The position numbers and the translations under genes were made by a program. Of a stretch of 64,000 bases of DNA, positions 36,355 to 45,374 are shown one piece after another (the stretch's first letter is position 1; each line of letters starts with the position of its first letter). The stretch comes from Marinobacter sp. JH2 (GTDB lineage: Bacteria; Pseudomonadota; Gammaproteobacteria; Pseudomonadales; Oleiphilaceae): assembly GCF_004353225.1 (NCBI RefSeq), contig NZ_CP037934.1, positions 2,666,001-2,730,000 of the forward strand, given 5' to 3'. The notes beneath the pieces are model-generated. The model searched no databases. It was not told the origin of the DNA and worked only from the letters and a program-made list of their open reading frames with translations.

Positions 36355-36387
36355 GTGTCAGTATTGTCCGCATTCGGCTACTGACAC
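36355..36387. promoter_or_regulatory. Nine-base inverted repeat upstream of ppx
   Basis: GTGTCAGTA (36355-36363) and TACTGACAC (36379-36387) are perfect inverted repeats separated by 15 bases, ending 60 bases before the ppx start. Position and symmetry fit a regulator site or a leader hairpin. The binding factor is unknown. Confidence 0.4.
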
Positions 36388-36446
36388 TTTGCTGATGTTT
36401 CCCTTATAGTACAGCCAAGTTCACTCTACACAGGACGCCTATCACC

Positions 36447-37979
36447 GTGACGGCCGCATCTATTGCCGAGTACGACACCCCCACTCCGGACCTGCTGGCT
36501 TCCATTGATATGGGGTCCAACAGTTTCCACATGGTTGTGGCCCGCTTGGTCCACGGTGAAATCCGTACCGTAGAGAAAATGGGAGAGAAAGTTCAGCTGG
36601 GCGCGGGCCTGGATGAGCACAACAATCTGAGCGAAGAAGCACAACAGAGAGGCATTGAATGCCTGCGGCGATTTGCCCAACGGCTCAAGGGAACGCCCCC
36701 CGAGGGCGTGCAGATTGTCGGCACCAATGCACTGCGTGTGGCCCGTAACTCCCAAGAGTTTATCGACAAAGCGGAAGAGGTACTTGGGTATCCTGTCGAG
36801 GTGATTGCCGGCCGAGAGGAAGCGCGCCTGATCTATCTGGGCGTATCCCACACGCTTTCGGACGACGAAGGCCGTAGGCTAGTAATCGATATCGGCGGCG
36901 GCAGCACCGAATTCATCATCGGCGAGCGTTTCGAGCCGCAAGAACTGTCGAGCATGCATATGGGGTGTGTGTCTTTCCGGAATCTGTACTTTCCCGATGG
37001 CAAGATCACTCGAAAACAGATGGATAAAGCGATCATCCACGCCGAGCAAGAACTGCAGAGCATTTGGCGGCGCTATCGAGCAGTTGGCTGGCAAAGTGCC
37101 GTTGGCTCCTCCGGCTCGATCAAAGCCATAGCCAGTGTTCTTGCCACGCTGAAACTCACAGATGGCAAAATCACCCGTGACGCAATGGACGAACTTCGCA
37201 CGCGTCTGGTGGATATGGGCAATATCGATAAGCTTGCGGAGCTGGGCGTTCGGGAAGACCGACAAAGCATTTTCCCGGCTGGATTTGCCATTCTTTTGGC
37301 CGCGTTTCGGGCACTGGGCATTCAAGAGATGGAATTCGCCGACGGCGCGCTTCGGGAGGGCCTTCTGTACGATCTGGTCGGACGAATTCAGCATGAAGAC
37401 GTTCGTGAGCGAACCATTACCGCGTTGCAGGAACGCTATCATGTCGATCAGGCTCATGGCACCGCCGTAGAACACACCGCGCTTGCCGCCTGGGAGCAAG
37501 TTGCAGACATTTGGGATTTACATACCCCGGCAGACGAAGACGCCCTGCGCTGGGCCTGCCGACTGCATGAAGTCGGCCTGACCATTTCCCACTCGCAATA
37601 CCACAAACACGGCGCTTACTTGCTGCATTACTCGGATTTGCCGGGCTTCACTTTACAATCCCAAAAAGCATTGGCCACTTTAGTGCGCGGGCACCGGCGC
37701 AAACTGGCACCCACCGTCTTCGAGTACGTGGAACCAGAGGACAAACCCCGTCTACGGTACCTGTGCATCCTGCTGAGGCTGGCGGTGGTCATCCAGCACT
37801 CCCGAAATCTGGAGCCGGCCCCTGACTTCATCCTCCGCGCAGAAGAAGACAAACTCACCGTCGAGTTTCCTGAAGGATGGCTGGACGATCGACCGCTGAC
37901 GCTAGCCGACCTTTACAACGAGCAGGATTATCTTGCCCGCCAAAATTTTACTCTGGACATCAGGACTCAGCAGAGCTGA
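36447..37979 (+). CDS. ppx: Exopolyphosphatase
   Basis: Releases phosphate from polyphosphate ends and may also act on pppGpp. 510 residues, GTG start. ASKHA-fold phosphate loops are SIDMGSNSFHMVVARLV and VIDIGGGSTEFIIGE; the HD-like C-terminal region contains RWACRLHEVGLTISHSQYHKH. Divergent from trxA as in Pseudomonas; ppk, the usual neighbour, is not here. The last 20 bases overlap the end of the convergent ABC-F gene. Confidence 0.95.
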   Translation: MTAASIAEYDTPTPDLLASIDMGSNSFHMVVARLVHGEIRTVEKMGEKVQLGAGLDEHNNLSEEAQQRGIECLRRFAQRLKGTPPEGVQIVGTNALRVARNSQEFIDKAEEVLGYPVEVIAGREEARLIYLGVSHTLSDDEGRRLVIDIGGGSTEFIIGERFEPQELSSMHMGCVSFRNLYFPDGKITRKQMDKAIIHAEQELQSIWRRYRAVGWQSAVGSSGSIKAIASVLATLKLTDGKITRDAMDELRTRLVDMGNIDKLAELGVREDRQSIFPAGFAILLAAFRALGIQEMEFADGALREGLLYDLVGRIQHEDVRERTITALQERYHVDQAHGTAVEHTALAAWEQVADIWDLHTPADEDALRWACRLHEVGLTISHSQYHKHGAYLLHYSDLPGFTLQSQKALATLVRGHRRKLAPTVFEYVEPEDKPRLRYLCILLRLAVVIQHSRNLEPAPDFILRAEEDKLTVEFPEGWLDDRPLTLADLYNEQDYLARQNFTLDIRTQQS

Positions 37980-39915
37980 GCGTCAATTCCTCTTCGAGGC
38001 TCTCAACAGTTTCACTGACCTCCAGCCATTCTGCTTCGGCATCTTCCAGTTCGCGCTTGAATCCGGCCTGCTCCGCCAACAACTGCTTCAAGCGCACTTT
38101 GTTGCTGTCTTCGTAGACCGAAGGGTCAGACAGCGACGCTTCAACCGAAGTCAGCTTTTCCTGCAACTGATCCATGCGCGCTTCAAGTGTGCTCTGTTTT
38201 TTTCGCCACGGGCTGATTTTCTTACGAATCTCTGCTTCTTGCCGTTTCCTGGCTTTGCGTTCGTCTGCGCTCAGAGTAGCCGGGCTGGCTTTATTACCCG
38301 TCTTTTCTTCCACAACCTGCCGCTGGGGCGGCTCTTCGTCGTCTTTACGCCGATCCGCCAGCCAACGCTCGTAATCTTCCAGATCACCATCGTATTCCTG
38401 CACCGTGCCATCGTATACCAGCCAAAATTCATCGACGGTATTACGTAGCAAATGACGATCGTGAGACACCACCACAATAGCGCCATCAAAATTCTGCAGC
38501 GCCATGGTCAGTGCTTGGCGCATTTCCAGATCCAGATGGTTCGTGGGCTCGTCTAACAGCAACAGATTGGGTTTCTGCCACGCAATCACGGCCAACGCTA
38601 CCCGGGCTTTTTCACCGCCGGAAAACGAACGGATCGGACTCAGCGCTTCGTCACCGTGGAAATCGAAGCCACCGAGGAAGTTTCTCACCTTCTGCTCAGA
38701 TGCCTGAGGGGAAAGGCGCTGTAAGTGAAGGAACGGGCTGGCATCCAAATCCAGAGACTCGAGTTGATGCTGGGCAAAATAGCCGACGGCCAGGTTTTCA
38801 CCTGCTGCGCGCTCACCCGACATCAGAGTTCCTTCACCACGAAGCGCATCCATAAAAGTCGATTTACCAGCGCCGTTGGGACCTAACAGGCCAATGCGGG
38901 AACCCGGTAACAACGATATGTTGATGTCTTTTAGTATCGTAGTATCACCATGACCCGCCGATCCGTGACGAATCGATAACAACGGGCTCGATACCTTGTC
39001 GGCAACCGGGAATTCGAAGCTGAACGGCGAGTCCACATGTGCAGGCGCAATCCGTTCCATACGTTCCAGCGATTTGACTCGACTTTGCGCTTGCTTGGCT
39101 TTGGTGGCTTTCGCTTTGAATCGATCGATAAAGCGCTGAATTTCAGCAATGCGCGCCTGCTGCCGCTCAAAGCTTGCTTGTTGCTGGGCCAACCGCTCAC
39201 TGCGCTGAATCTCAAACGCTGAGTAATTACCGGTATAAAGCTCCAGTTTCTTCTGGTCGAAGTGCACCAGATGGGTAGAAACCCGGTCCATGAAATCCCG
39301 GTCGTGGGAGATGAACAGAAGGGTGCCCTGATACTTGCGCAGCCAGTTCTCAAGCCAGAGGCAGGCATCCAGATCAAGGTGGTTGGTTGGTTCGTCAAGC
39401 AAAAGCAGATCCGACGGGCGCATGAGCGCTTGAGCCAGGTTGAGACGAATACGCCAGCCACCCGAAAAAGCAGAAACCGGGCGGTCGGCATCACTGTCGG
39501 CAAAACCCAGCCCACGTATCAGCGCCTCAGCGCGGCGTGTAGCCGACCAAGCCTCGTGGATGTCAAGCTCCCCGTGGATGTGCGCAACGGCGTAATCATC
39601 TCCGCGAGCTTCGGCAACTTCCAGCTCAGCTTCCAGTCGCCGCAATTCCAAGTCGCCATCGAGCACAAAATCCCGCGCTGACCGGGACGATGAGGCCACC
39701 TCCTGCGCCATGTGCGCAATCCGGCACCCACCCGGCAACGAAACGCCGCCCTGCTCTGGGCTCAAATGGCCCAATAAGAGCTGAAACAAACTGGATTTAC
39801 CGGCACCATTGGCGCCGACAATGGCAACACGCTGGCCCGGCTGAACCGTCACGCTGACGTTTTCTAGCAACCAGACGCCGCCCCGTTGTAAACTGAGATC
39901 GGTTATCGTTAACAT
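37960..39915 (-). CDS. yheS: ABC-F family ATPase, YheS type
   Basis: 651 residues with two ATP-binding cassettes. Walker A sites are GANGAGKSSLFQLLLGHL and GPNGAGKSTFMDALRGEG; signatures are SGGWRIRLNLAQALMRP and SGGEKARVALAVIA. A linker lies between the cassettes, and a C-terminal coiled coil (KKISPWRKKQSTLEARMDQ) follows. No membrane domain: ABC-F proteins act on the ribosome, where YheS is thought to relieve stalled translation. Overlaps convergent ppx by 20 bases. Confidence 0.9.
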   Translation of the reverse strand: MLTITDLSLQRGGVWLLENVSVTVQPGQRVAIVGANGAGKSSLFQLLLGHLSPEQGGVSLPGGCRIAHMAQEVASSSRSARDFVLDGDLELRRLEAELEVAEARGDDYAVAHIHGELDIHEAWSATRRAEALIRGLGFADSDADRPVSAFSGGWRIRLNLAQALMRPSDLLLLDEPTNHLDLDACLWLENWLRKYQGTLLFISHDRDFMDRVSTHLVHFDQKKLELYTGNYSAFEIQRSERLAQQQASFERQQARIAEIQRFIDRFKAKATKAKQAQSRVKSLERMERIAPAHVDSPFSFEFPVADKVSSPLLSIRHGSAGHGDTTILKDINISLLPGSRIGLLGPNGAGKSTFMDALRGEGTLMSGERAAGENLAVGYFAQHQLESLDLDASPFLHLQRLSPQASEQKVRNFLGGFDFHGDEALSPIRSFSGGEKARVALAVIAWQKPNLLLLDEPTNHLDLEMRQALTMALQNFDGAIVVVSHDRHLLRNTVDEFWLVYDGTVQEYDGDLEDYERWLADRRKDDEEPPQRQVVEEKTGNKASPATLSADERKARKRQEAEIRKKISPWRKKQSTLEARMDQLQEKLTSVEASLSDPSVYEDSNKVRLKQLLAEQAGFKRELEDAEAEWLEVSETVESLEEELTLSSAES

Positions 39916-39960
39916 AGAGTAACTTTAATTCATGGATGTCAGCCAAGGAAGAGGGCTACC

Positions 39961-40500
39961 GTGACCATTATGCAGACAGATCCATTGACTCTGCCGGCCT
40001 TAATGAAACCGGACAACCCCCTTTGGCGATATGCACTGGCCTGCTGGCAAAAACCGGAATTGGCCGAAGCCTGCTTGCGTCTTCAAACGCAAGGCTGGAG
40101 CGTAACCCGTATCCTTTGCGCTGGCTGGTTAGGCGTGAACGGGCGTACCTTCACCGGTATCGAGGACGCTAAGGTAACAGAGTGGCGCGAGCATGTAACC
40201 GGTCGCATTCGCTCCGCACGGAAATCGATTCCCCGGGACCATGGCCCAACTCATGAACTCCGGAACGCTCTCGCGAAAGCTGAGTTACAAGCAGAGCAAA
40301 CAGAATTGGCGCTTGCATGGCAAACGCTTTATGAACGCAACCCGGAAGTTGCGAGCATGCAAAATTGCACGGCGATTACCGTGCAGAACTTACTTACCGC
40401 AGCTCCACTCACGACACGGGAATTGCAATCAATGACCCAAATCACCAAACTTGCCGGCCTGCTGGCTGAGCACTCTCGCCGGAGCATCGAGCCATGTTAA
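39961..40500 (+). CDS. TIGR02444-family protein
   Basis: 179 residues. The N-terminal part (NPLWRYALACWQKPELAEAC, LQTQGWSVTRILCAGWLGVN) fits the TIGR02444 family, found beside yheS in gammaproteobacteria. No known catalytic motif, no membrane segment. Start GTG 39961 or ATG 39970. It overlaps the next gene by seven bases. Function unknown. Confidence 0.75.
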   Translation: MTIMQTDPLTLPALMKPDNPLWRYALACWQKPELAEACLRLQTQGWSVTRILCAGWLGVNGRTFTGIEDAKVTEWREHVTGRIRSARKSIPRDHGPTHELRNALAKAELQAEQTELALAWQTLYERNPEVASMQNCTAITVQNLLTAAPLTTRELQSMTQITKLAGLLAEHSRRSIEPC

Positions 40501-40880
40501 TGAAATGGCTGATACGGTTATCGTTTCCTGCTCTTGGTTTACTGCTATTACTGATTTTTTTCGGTTTGGGCGATCCTGAAAACGTGGCCGAGCCGGTACG
40601 CAACGCAGAAACTCAGGAAACACTGCCACCCTTCGAAGGGCTCGTTCCCTCTCCAGTCCCGGCTAATGGGCCTGATATCGTGTTCAAGTGGAAAGACACG
40701 GACGGCCACTGGCACTACGCCGATCAACCACCCGCCCAGGGCCAGTGGAACGCTTTGGCCATCGAGCGCAGCGAACCTTCCTCTAAGAAGACGCCCGCTG
40801 GCAACGCAGGTGGTGATTGGCAGACGCCCTACAGCGCACCCTTCTCGCTGAACAGCCCCGCCTATAAAAGAGAATCATGA
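40494..40880 (+). CDS. DUF4124-domain membrane-anchored protein
   Basis: 128 residues: an N-terminal hydrophobic helix (LIRLSFPALGLLLLLIFFGL) that could be a signal anchor, then a DUF4124-type stretch IVFKWKDTDGHWHYADQPPA at about residue 62. The DUF4124 pattern (YKW-D-G-YHYSD-PP) is common in secreted proteobacterial proteins of unknown function. Overlaps the TIGR02444 gene. Confidence 0.75.
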   Translation: MLMKWLIRLSFPALGLLLLLIFFGLGDPENVAEPVRNAETQETLPPFEGLVPSPVPANGPDIVFKWKDTDGHWHYADQPPAQGQWNALAIERSEPSSKKTPAGNAGGDWQTPYSAPFSLNSPAYKRES

Positions 40881-41003
40881 CAATCATCATGCCGCAGTCT
40901 TAACACTTGTTCAGTAGCATCCTCTTACAGAACCCGTTAAGTTGTTGACCCTAAATTTCCAACAGGGCCGCAGAGCCCTGAAACATGTGCAAAGGAACGA
41001 TTC

Positions 41004-41708
41004 ATGAAAAAAACACTCTTAGCCGTAGCCATGGCCGGTGTTGTTGCCGGTTGTTCAACCACCGAGCCAGATCCTTCGCTGGAGAGCACACCCGAGAAAG
41101 TCAGCTACGGCATGGGCTTGGTGATGGGCGAGCGCATGAGCAATGATCTGCCCGACCTGCAACTGGAACAGTTCATCCAAGGCTTTGAGCATGGTCAATC
41201 TGGCGAAGAAGATGCCAAGCGTCTGACTCGCGAAGAAATCCAAACCGCGCTTATGGCCTATCAGGAAGAGCTGCAAAGCCAGCAGAAAGAACAGTACGAC
41301 GAGCTGGCCCAGAAGAACAAAGAAGCCGGTGAAGCTTTCCTGGCTGAAAACGCCGAGCGTGACGAAGTAAAAACCACAGAGTCCGGGCTTCAATACGAAG
41401 TGATTGAAGAAGGCGAAGGTGAAAAGCCAACGGCTTCAGACCGTGTTCAAGTGCACTACACCGGCGAGCTGCTCAACGGTGAAGTATTCGACAGCTCACG
41501 GGAGCGTGGCAAGCCGACAACCTTTGGCGTTGGTCAGGTGATCCCTGGTTGGATTGAAGGCTTGCAGCTGATGAGCGAGGGCGCTCGCTACAAGCTGTAT
41601 ATTCCGGCCGAACTGGCTTACGGTGCCGCCGGTAACCAAGCCATTGCGCCGAACGAAACTCTGGTCTTCGATGTTGAGCTTCTAAAAATTAATCCAGAAG
41701 CCGAATAA
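41004..41708 (+). CDS. FKBP-type peptidyl-prolyl isomerase lipoprotein (Mip/FklB family)
   Basis: 234 residues. Signal with lipobox ([18 protein letters not shown], lipidated Cys17), an N-terminal helical dimerisation part ([20 protein letters not shown]), then the FKBP domain from about residue 125: [37 protein letters not shown] and YIPAELAYG. It folds proteins in the periplasm or outer membrane. ATG 41004. Confidence 0.92.
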   Translation: MKKTLLAVAMAGVVAGCSTTEPDPSLESTPEKVSYGMGLVMGERMSNDLPDLQLEQFIQGFEHGQSGEEDAKRLTREEIQTALMAYQEELQSQQKEQYDELAQKNKEAGEAFLAENAERDEVKTTESGLQYEVIEEGEGEKPTASDRVQVHYTGELLNGEVFDSSRERGKPTTFGVGQVIPGWIEGLQLMSEGARYKLYIPAELAYGAAGNQAIAPNETLVFDVELLKINPEAE

Positions 41709-41723
41709 TCGCGATCAGCATCT

Positions 41724-41762
41724 AAAAAGCCGGTCTGAGGGGCAACCCCGGACCGGCTTTTT
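41724..41762 (+). terminator. Intrinsic terminator after the FKBP gene
   Basis: AAAAAGCCGGTC (41724-41735) pairs perfectly with GACCGGCTTTTT (41751-41762); inside, GGGG and CCCC continue the stem. The T-run makes it a strong terminator for the plus strand, and the A-run serves the opposing algQ transcript. Confidence 0.9.
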
Positions 41763-41797
41763 ATTGAACTCAACAACGCCTCAACGCAATTCCAGCC

Positions 41798-42277
41798 TCA
41801 GGCAGAGGCTACCTTTTCCGCGTGGGCATCGTGTAAGTTCTCGATCAGAAAATCTTCCATCTCAAACCGGCTTTCCAACACCTCACCCAAGCGCGACAAA
41901 TCATTAAACAAAGTATCGATGTCTTCTTGCGTCAGGATTCGGCCATCCACTTGATCATTGAAAGCCAACGCCACTTCGGTGGTCTTCTGAATCTCCGGAT
42001 ACACTTTGCCAGCCAACTCCAAGCCACCGTCGTTAAAGTCCCGAGCTTCTTGTATCAACTGTTCATAGACTTCGAAGTGGCCAGCCGACACATAATCCAC
42101 CAGCGCTTCGCACAACCGGATGAACTTTTTACTCAGCGCTTCTGATGGGCTGCGCTCGCTTTCGCCGGACAACTCGCAGTAATGCACCAGCAGCTGCTGC
42201 CGCTCTTTCAACCAGCGGTCAATCAGCTCACTGACGCCGCCCCAGCGTTCCTTGGCATTCCGACAATTCTCCAACAT
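41798..42277 (-). CDS. algQ: Anti-sigma-70 factor Rsd/AlgQ
   Basis: 159 residues from ATG 42277 (GGGAGA upstream); the frame reaches 42313 but without a good start. MLENCRNAKERWGGVSELID and RLCEALVDYVSAGHFEVYEQ are the conserved Rsd/AlgQ stretches. It binds the RNA polymerase sigma-70 subunit in stationary phase. Next to dsbB on the same strand, as in Pseudomonas. Confidence 0.93.
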   Translation of the reverse strand: MLENCRNAKERWGGVSELIDRWLKERQQLLVHYCELSGESERSPSEALSKKFIRLCEALVDYVSAGHFEVYEQLIQEARDFNDGGLELAGKVYPEIQKTTEVALAFNDQVDGRILTQEDIDTLFNDLSRLGEVLESRFEMEDFLIENLHDAHAEKVASA

Positions 42278-42386
42278 GACGCCTGTCTCCCTTCGACCAA
42301 GCAACCAGTTCACTGGTTTTATTATTCGAGTGGCTTCGCTTTCGTCTAATCAAGTTACCCCAAGGCTACCGTGAGTCGCAACTATT

Positions 42387-42893
42387 TCAGTTCTGCAACT
42401 TATGGCCGAACCAGCGTGGGCAAAACAACATAGCCAAACCCATCAGAACCAACCCGGCAAAGAATACAGCGGTCCAACCCGGAATGCTTAAACCAAGGAA
42501 ACGCCATACCACTTCGGCGCAATCGCCGGTGCCTCGGAGCGCGGTTTTGAGAACATCGAGCAAAGGCAAAGCCTGCAACAGGTAATCAACCGAAGGCCCG
42601 CACGCCGGAACCTGATCCGCTGGTAGGTTCTGCAGCCAAAGCTGCCGACCGGCGATACCCACACCTGCACCCGACGTGATGACCAAGAGGAACCCGTATA
42701 TTCGGCGGCCTATCTCTGCGGGACCATGCAGAAAAGCGATCAAACTGACCAAGCCTACCCCCATAAAAGCGAAACGTTGCAACCAGCAAAGTGGGCACGG
42801 TTTCATTCCCATGATGTGTTCCATATAAAACGCTACGCCTAACAGCGCCGCACACAGCAAAAACACAAAGCCGAACACCCATCTGCTTGTCAA
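42387..42893 (-). CDS. dsbB: Disulfide bond oxidase DsbB
   Basis: Re-oxidises DsbA using quinone. 168 residues with four membrane helices. First redox pair Cys33-Cys36 (KPCPLCWLQR), second pair Cys98 and Cys125 (VPACGPS, GTGDCAEV) in the periplasmic loop. Upstream of algQ, 73 bases between; likely an operon. Confidence 0.95.
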   Translation of the reverse strand: MTSRWVFGFVFLLCAALLGVAFYMEHIMGMKPCPLCWLQRFAFMGVGLVSLIAFLHGPAEIGRRIYGFLLVITSGAGVGIAGRQLWLQNLPADQVPACGPSVDYLLQALPLLDVLKTALRGTGDCAEVVWRFLGLSIPGWTAVFFAGLVLMGLAMLFCPRWFGHKLQN

Positions 42894-42952
42894 AACGTCA
42901 CCTCGGAATCATGATGTTAGGTACAAATACTCGATGGACCCAATCGTAACCT

Positions 42953-43414
42953 ATGAATAACGCTAAGCACATGACCAAGAACCGGATTTTTTTCTTACGC
43001 CTGCTATTGGTACTTTGCACGGTGAGTTTGTGGCAAAACGCCGCTGTGGCTGAGGAGACAGAGGAAGACGCTTCGGCGGAGAAGGCTGTAACTGATTACA
43101 TCGAAATGAAACCTGCTTTTGTTACCCACATAGGCAAACCGGGCAACAAAATAAACTACCTGAAGGCCGCGGTTACTCTGCGAGCCTCCGGAGAGTCGGT
43201 AAGGCCGGAGGTAGAAGCCCACACCCCAAGGCTGCGCCATGAACTGGTGATGCTGTTTGGGGAACAGACGGATTTAGACGAGCTGTCATCGATGGAAGGG
43301 CAACAAGCCTTGCGGGAAGAAGCCACACGAAGAATTAACAGCGTACTTGAAGAGCAACAAACCGGGGAGCAAATCACCGGGGTGCTGTTTACGGAGTTTG
43401 TGGTTCAGCGTTAA
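42953..43414 (+). CDS. FliL-like flagellar basal-body associated protein
   Basis: 153 residues. N-terminal hydrophobic segment (FFLRLLLVLCTVSLWQNAAVA) acts as a signal peptide or anchor. The rest has the FliL pattern: YIEMKPAFVTHIG, NYLKAAVTLRASGESVRPEV, TPRLRHELVMLFGEQ and QQTGEQITGVLFTEFVVQ. It is not in a flagellar operon; this orphan FliL-like gene near algQ is known in pseudomonads. Start ATG 42953 or 42971. Confidence 0.8.
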   Translation: MNNAKHMTKNRIFFLRLLLVLCTVSLWQNAAVAEETEEDASAEKAVTDYIEMKPAFVTHIGKPGNKINYLKAAVTLRASGESVRPEVEAHTPRLRHELVMLFGEQTDLDELSSMEGQQALREEATRRINSVLEEQQTGEQITGVLFTEFVVQR

Positions 43415-43423
43415 CGCGTTGAT

Positions 43424-43642
43424 TCAGGCGATGCGTGCGAACAGGTTGTCGTTCTTCTGTTGTTTCTGAGCCTTAGCAGCCTCTTGCGCATCGTCCCAGC
43501 CTGCTTCCCATGCTGCGATCACCACCTCCCCACGATAAGGGCAACGGGACTTATCCATCCCCATAGACCCAGCCATCGCACCTTGGCGATACGCTTTGTT
43601 AAGCGCTTCGACATCCCAACCGAGCCCACCGTCCTTTGCCAT
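43424..43642 (-). CDS. rmf: Ribosome modulation factor-like protein
   Basis: 72 residues. Central AYRQGAMAGSMGMDKSRCPY and AAWEAGWDDAQEA match the RMF core of E. coli (Y--G---G, CPY, W--GW--A), here with longer ends. RMF dimerises ribosomes in stationary phase. ATG 43642. Downstream of gshA but separated from it by a hairpin. Confidence 0.8.
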   Translation of the reverse strand: MAKDGGLGWDVEALNKAYRQGAMAGSMGMDKSRCPYRGEVVIAAWEAGWDDAQEAAKAQKQQKNDNLFARIA

Positions 43643-43713
43643 AACGTGTCTCCCTACTTTGTATTACACAACGTAACAGTAGGTAACTGAGGCCGCAAAC
43701 CCAGATCAGCAAT

Positions 43714-43749
43714 CTGTGCGTCACGTCCCTTTTTAGTTGTGACGCACAG
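43714..43749. terminator. Hairpin between gshA and rmf
   Basis: CTGTGCGTCAC (43714-43724) pairs perfectly with GTGACGCACAG (43739-43749), loop of 14 bases. It lies seven bases past the gshA stop on the minus strand. No T-run follows it, so termination is likely but not certain. Confidence 0.55.
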
Positions 43750-43755
43750 TACTGC

Positions 43756-45312
43756 TCAGGATTTCAGGTAATCCTCCAAAAACTCAGCGAAGGATTGGGT
43801 ATCAGCGGCTTCCATAGCGACCTGTTCGGCTTTGGAATCTCGGGTCATGGTTTCAAAGCGCGCCAAGGTTTCCGCTGGCAGCGGATTTTCGGTCAGTGTC
43901 TGCTTATGTTGCTGCGACACAGACAGCACCCAATCACGATGCCCTAGCCCCGAAGCGTGCATGGCTTCCATCACCCGCGCCGAAGGCACTGACCAGTCGT
44001 CGCCCTCAATTTTAGCTTGCTGGGCAGACAGCGCCGTCTGATACGTTTCACCGCCCTGCCAGCTGTCCAGCAGTTCAGCTAATGGCTGCAAACGCGACAG
44101 AAGCTCTTTGGCTGCTGGGCCTACCGACACCCGCGTACCGTCCTGACACAAGGTCAAATCCTGCCAGCGACCCTGTGCAACAGCGTCTTTGTAGCCGTCA
44201 TCCAAGCGGTCGCACTCGTCTTTGCCGATCACTGGAGATTCTGAAAGCAGGCAATCCAACAAGAACAGATCCAGAAAATCCACTTGCTCCCGATTGATGC
44301 CAATCGGCGAGAACGGGTCAAGGTCCAGGCACCGTACTTCAATGTATTCCACTCCGCGGGCATCCAGCGCCTGAATCGGCTTTTCGCCACGTTCCGCCGT
44401 ACGCTTGGGACGAATGGCGCTGTAGTACTCGTTTTCAATCTGCAGGATGCTGGTATTTAATTGTATGAACTCACCGTTCCGGCGCGTACCAATTGCCTCG
44501 TAGGCTGGCCAGTCGGTGTGAATGGCCTGATCCAGCGTCTGAGTGTAGGTGGTCAGCTCATTGAAACAAATGTTCAACGAGGCCTGGGCATTGTTGTGGT
44601 ACCCCAGATCGCCCATTCTCAGCGAGGTCGCATACGTACCGGCCCAAGTGCGATCGTCGAAACGCTTAAGATCGTGTTTCACACCGGCCACAAAACTGGC
44701 GTCCAGTGCCGGCGAAGCTCCAAACAACAGCATCAACAACCAACTCCGGCGACGGAAATTCCGAATCAACCAGAAATACTGCTCGGATTTAAAGTCTTTC
44801 AGCGCACCGGTATTCCCGGTCACTTCCTGCCATTTTTTCCAGAAGCTATCGGGTAGCGAAAGATTGTAGTGAGCTCCCGCAATACTCTGCATAATACGGC
44901 CATAGCGCACGGCCAGGCCTTGGCGGTAGACGTGCTTTAGCTGGCCGGTATTGGAAGTGCCGAATTCAGCAATCGGAATACTCTCATTGCCGTTGATCTC
45001 ACACGGCATACTGGCCGCCCAGAACACCTCATCTTTGAGATTCTGCTGCACGAACTGGTGGGTATCCCGCAGCGACGCGAGCATGTCCTCGGTGTTATCG
45101 AACACCGGCGTGATCAACTCCAGCAAAGCTTCAGAGTAGTCCGTAGTGATCTGAGGATGCGTTAATGCAGCCCCCAGAGCGGAAGGGTGTGGTGTTTGGG
45201 CGATAAAGCCGTTGGCATCTGCCCGCAAACCTTCTTTTTCGACACCTTTCAGAAAGCCGCCCCAATCGGAAGCGGAAAACTGGTAAAACAGGGAGTGGCG
45301 GGAATCAGCCAT
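43756..45312 (-). CDS. gshA: Glutamate-cysteine ligase
   Basis: First step of glutathione synthesis. 518 residues from ATG 45312, preferred to the upstream ATG at 45351 because CAGGAGC stands before it. Motifs: GVEKEGLRADANGFI with the ATP/substrate glutamates, TDYSEALLELITPV, and YIEVRCLDLDPFSPIGI. Same type and length as E. coli GshA (518 residues). Confidence 0.94.
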   Translation of the reverse strand: MADSRHSLFYQFSASDWGGFLKGVEKEGLRADANGFIAQTPHPSALGAALTHPQITTDYSEALLELITPVFDNTEDMLASLRDTHQFVQQNLKDEVFWAASMPCEINGNESIPIAEFGTSNTGQLKHVYRQGLAVRYGRIMQSIAGAHYNLSLPDSFWKKWQEVTGNTGALKDFKSEQYFWLIRNFRRRSWLLMLLFGASPALDASFVAGVKHDLKRFDDRTWAGTYATSLRMGDLGYHNNAQASLNICFNELTTYTQTLDQAIHTDWPAYEAIGTRRNGEFIQLNTSILQIENEYYSAIRPKRTAERGEKPIQALDARGVEYIEVRCLDLDPFSPIGINREQVDFLDLFLLDCLLSESPVIGKDECDRLDDGYKDAVAQGRWQDLTLCQDGTRVSVGPAAKELLSRLQPLAELLDSWQGGETYQTALSAQQAKIEGDDWSVPSARVMEAMHASGLGHRDWVLSVSQQHKQTLTENPLPAETLARFETMTRDSKAEQVAMEAADTQSFAEFLEDYLKS

Positions 45313-45374
45313 CGTAAGCTCCTGTAGCGGCGGCATGCTTTCATTAGGCATGCCACCTGAATCATGTATAGGGG

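Noticed and set aside
40570..40590. GAAAACGTGG match to the core element at 40578
   Set aside because: It lies in the coding sequence of the DUF4124 gene, has no inverted arms and matches only about ten bases.
43714..43749. Third copy of the conserved-core hairpin
   Set aside because: Its loop shares no sequence with the 24-base core; it is an ordinary hairpin.
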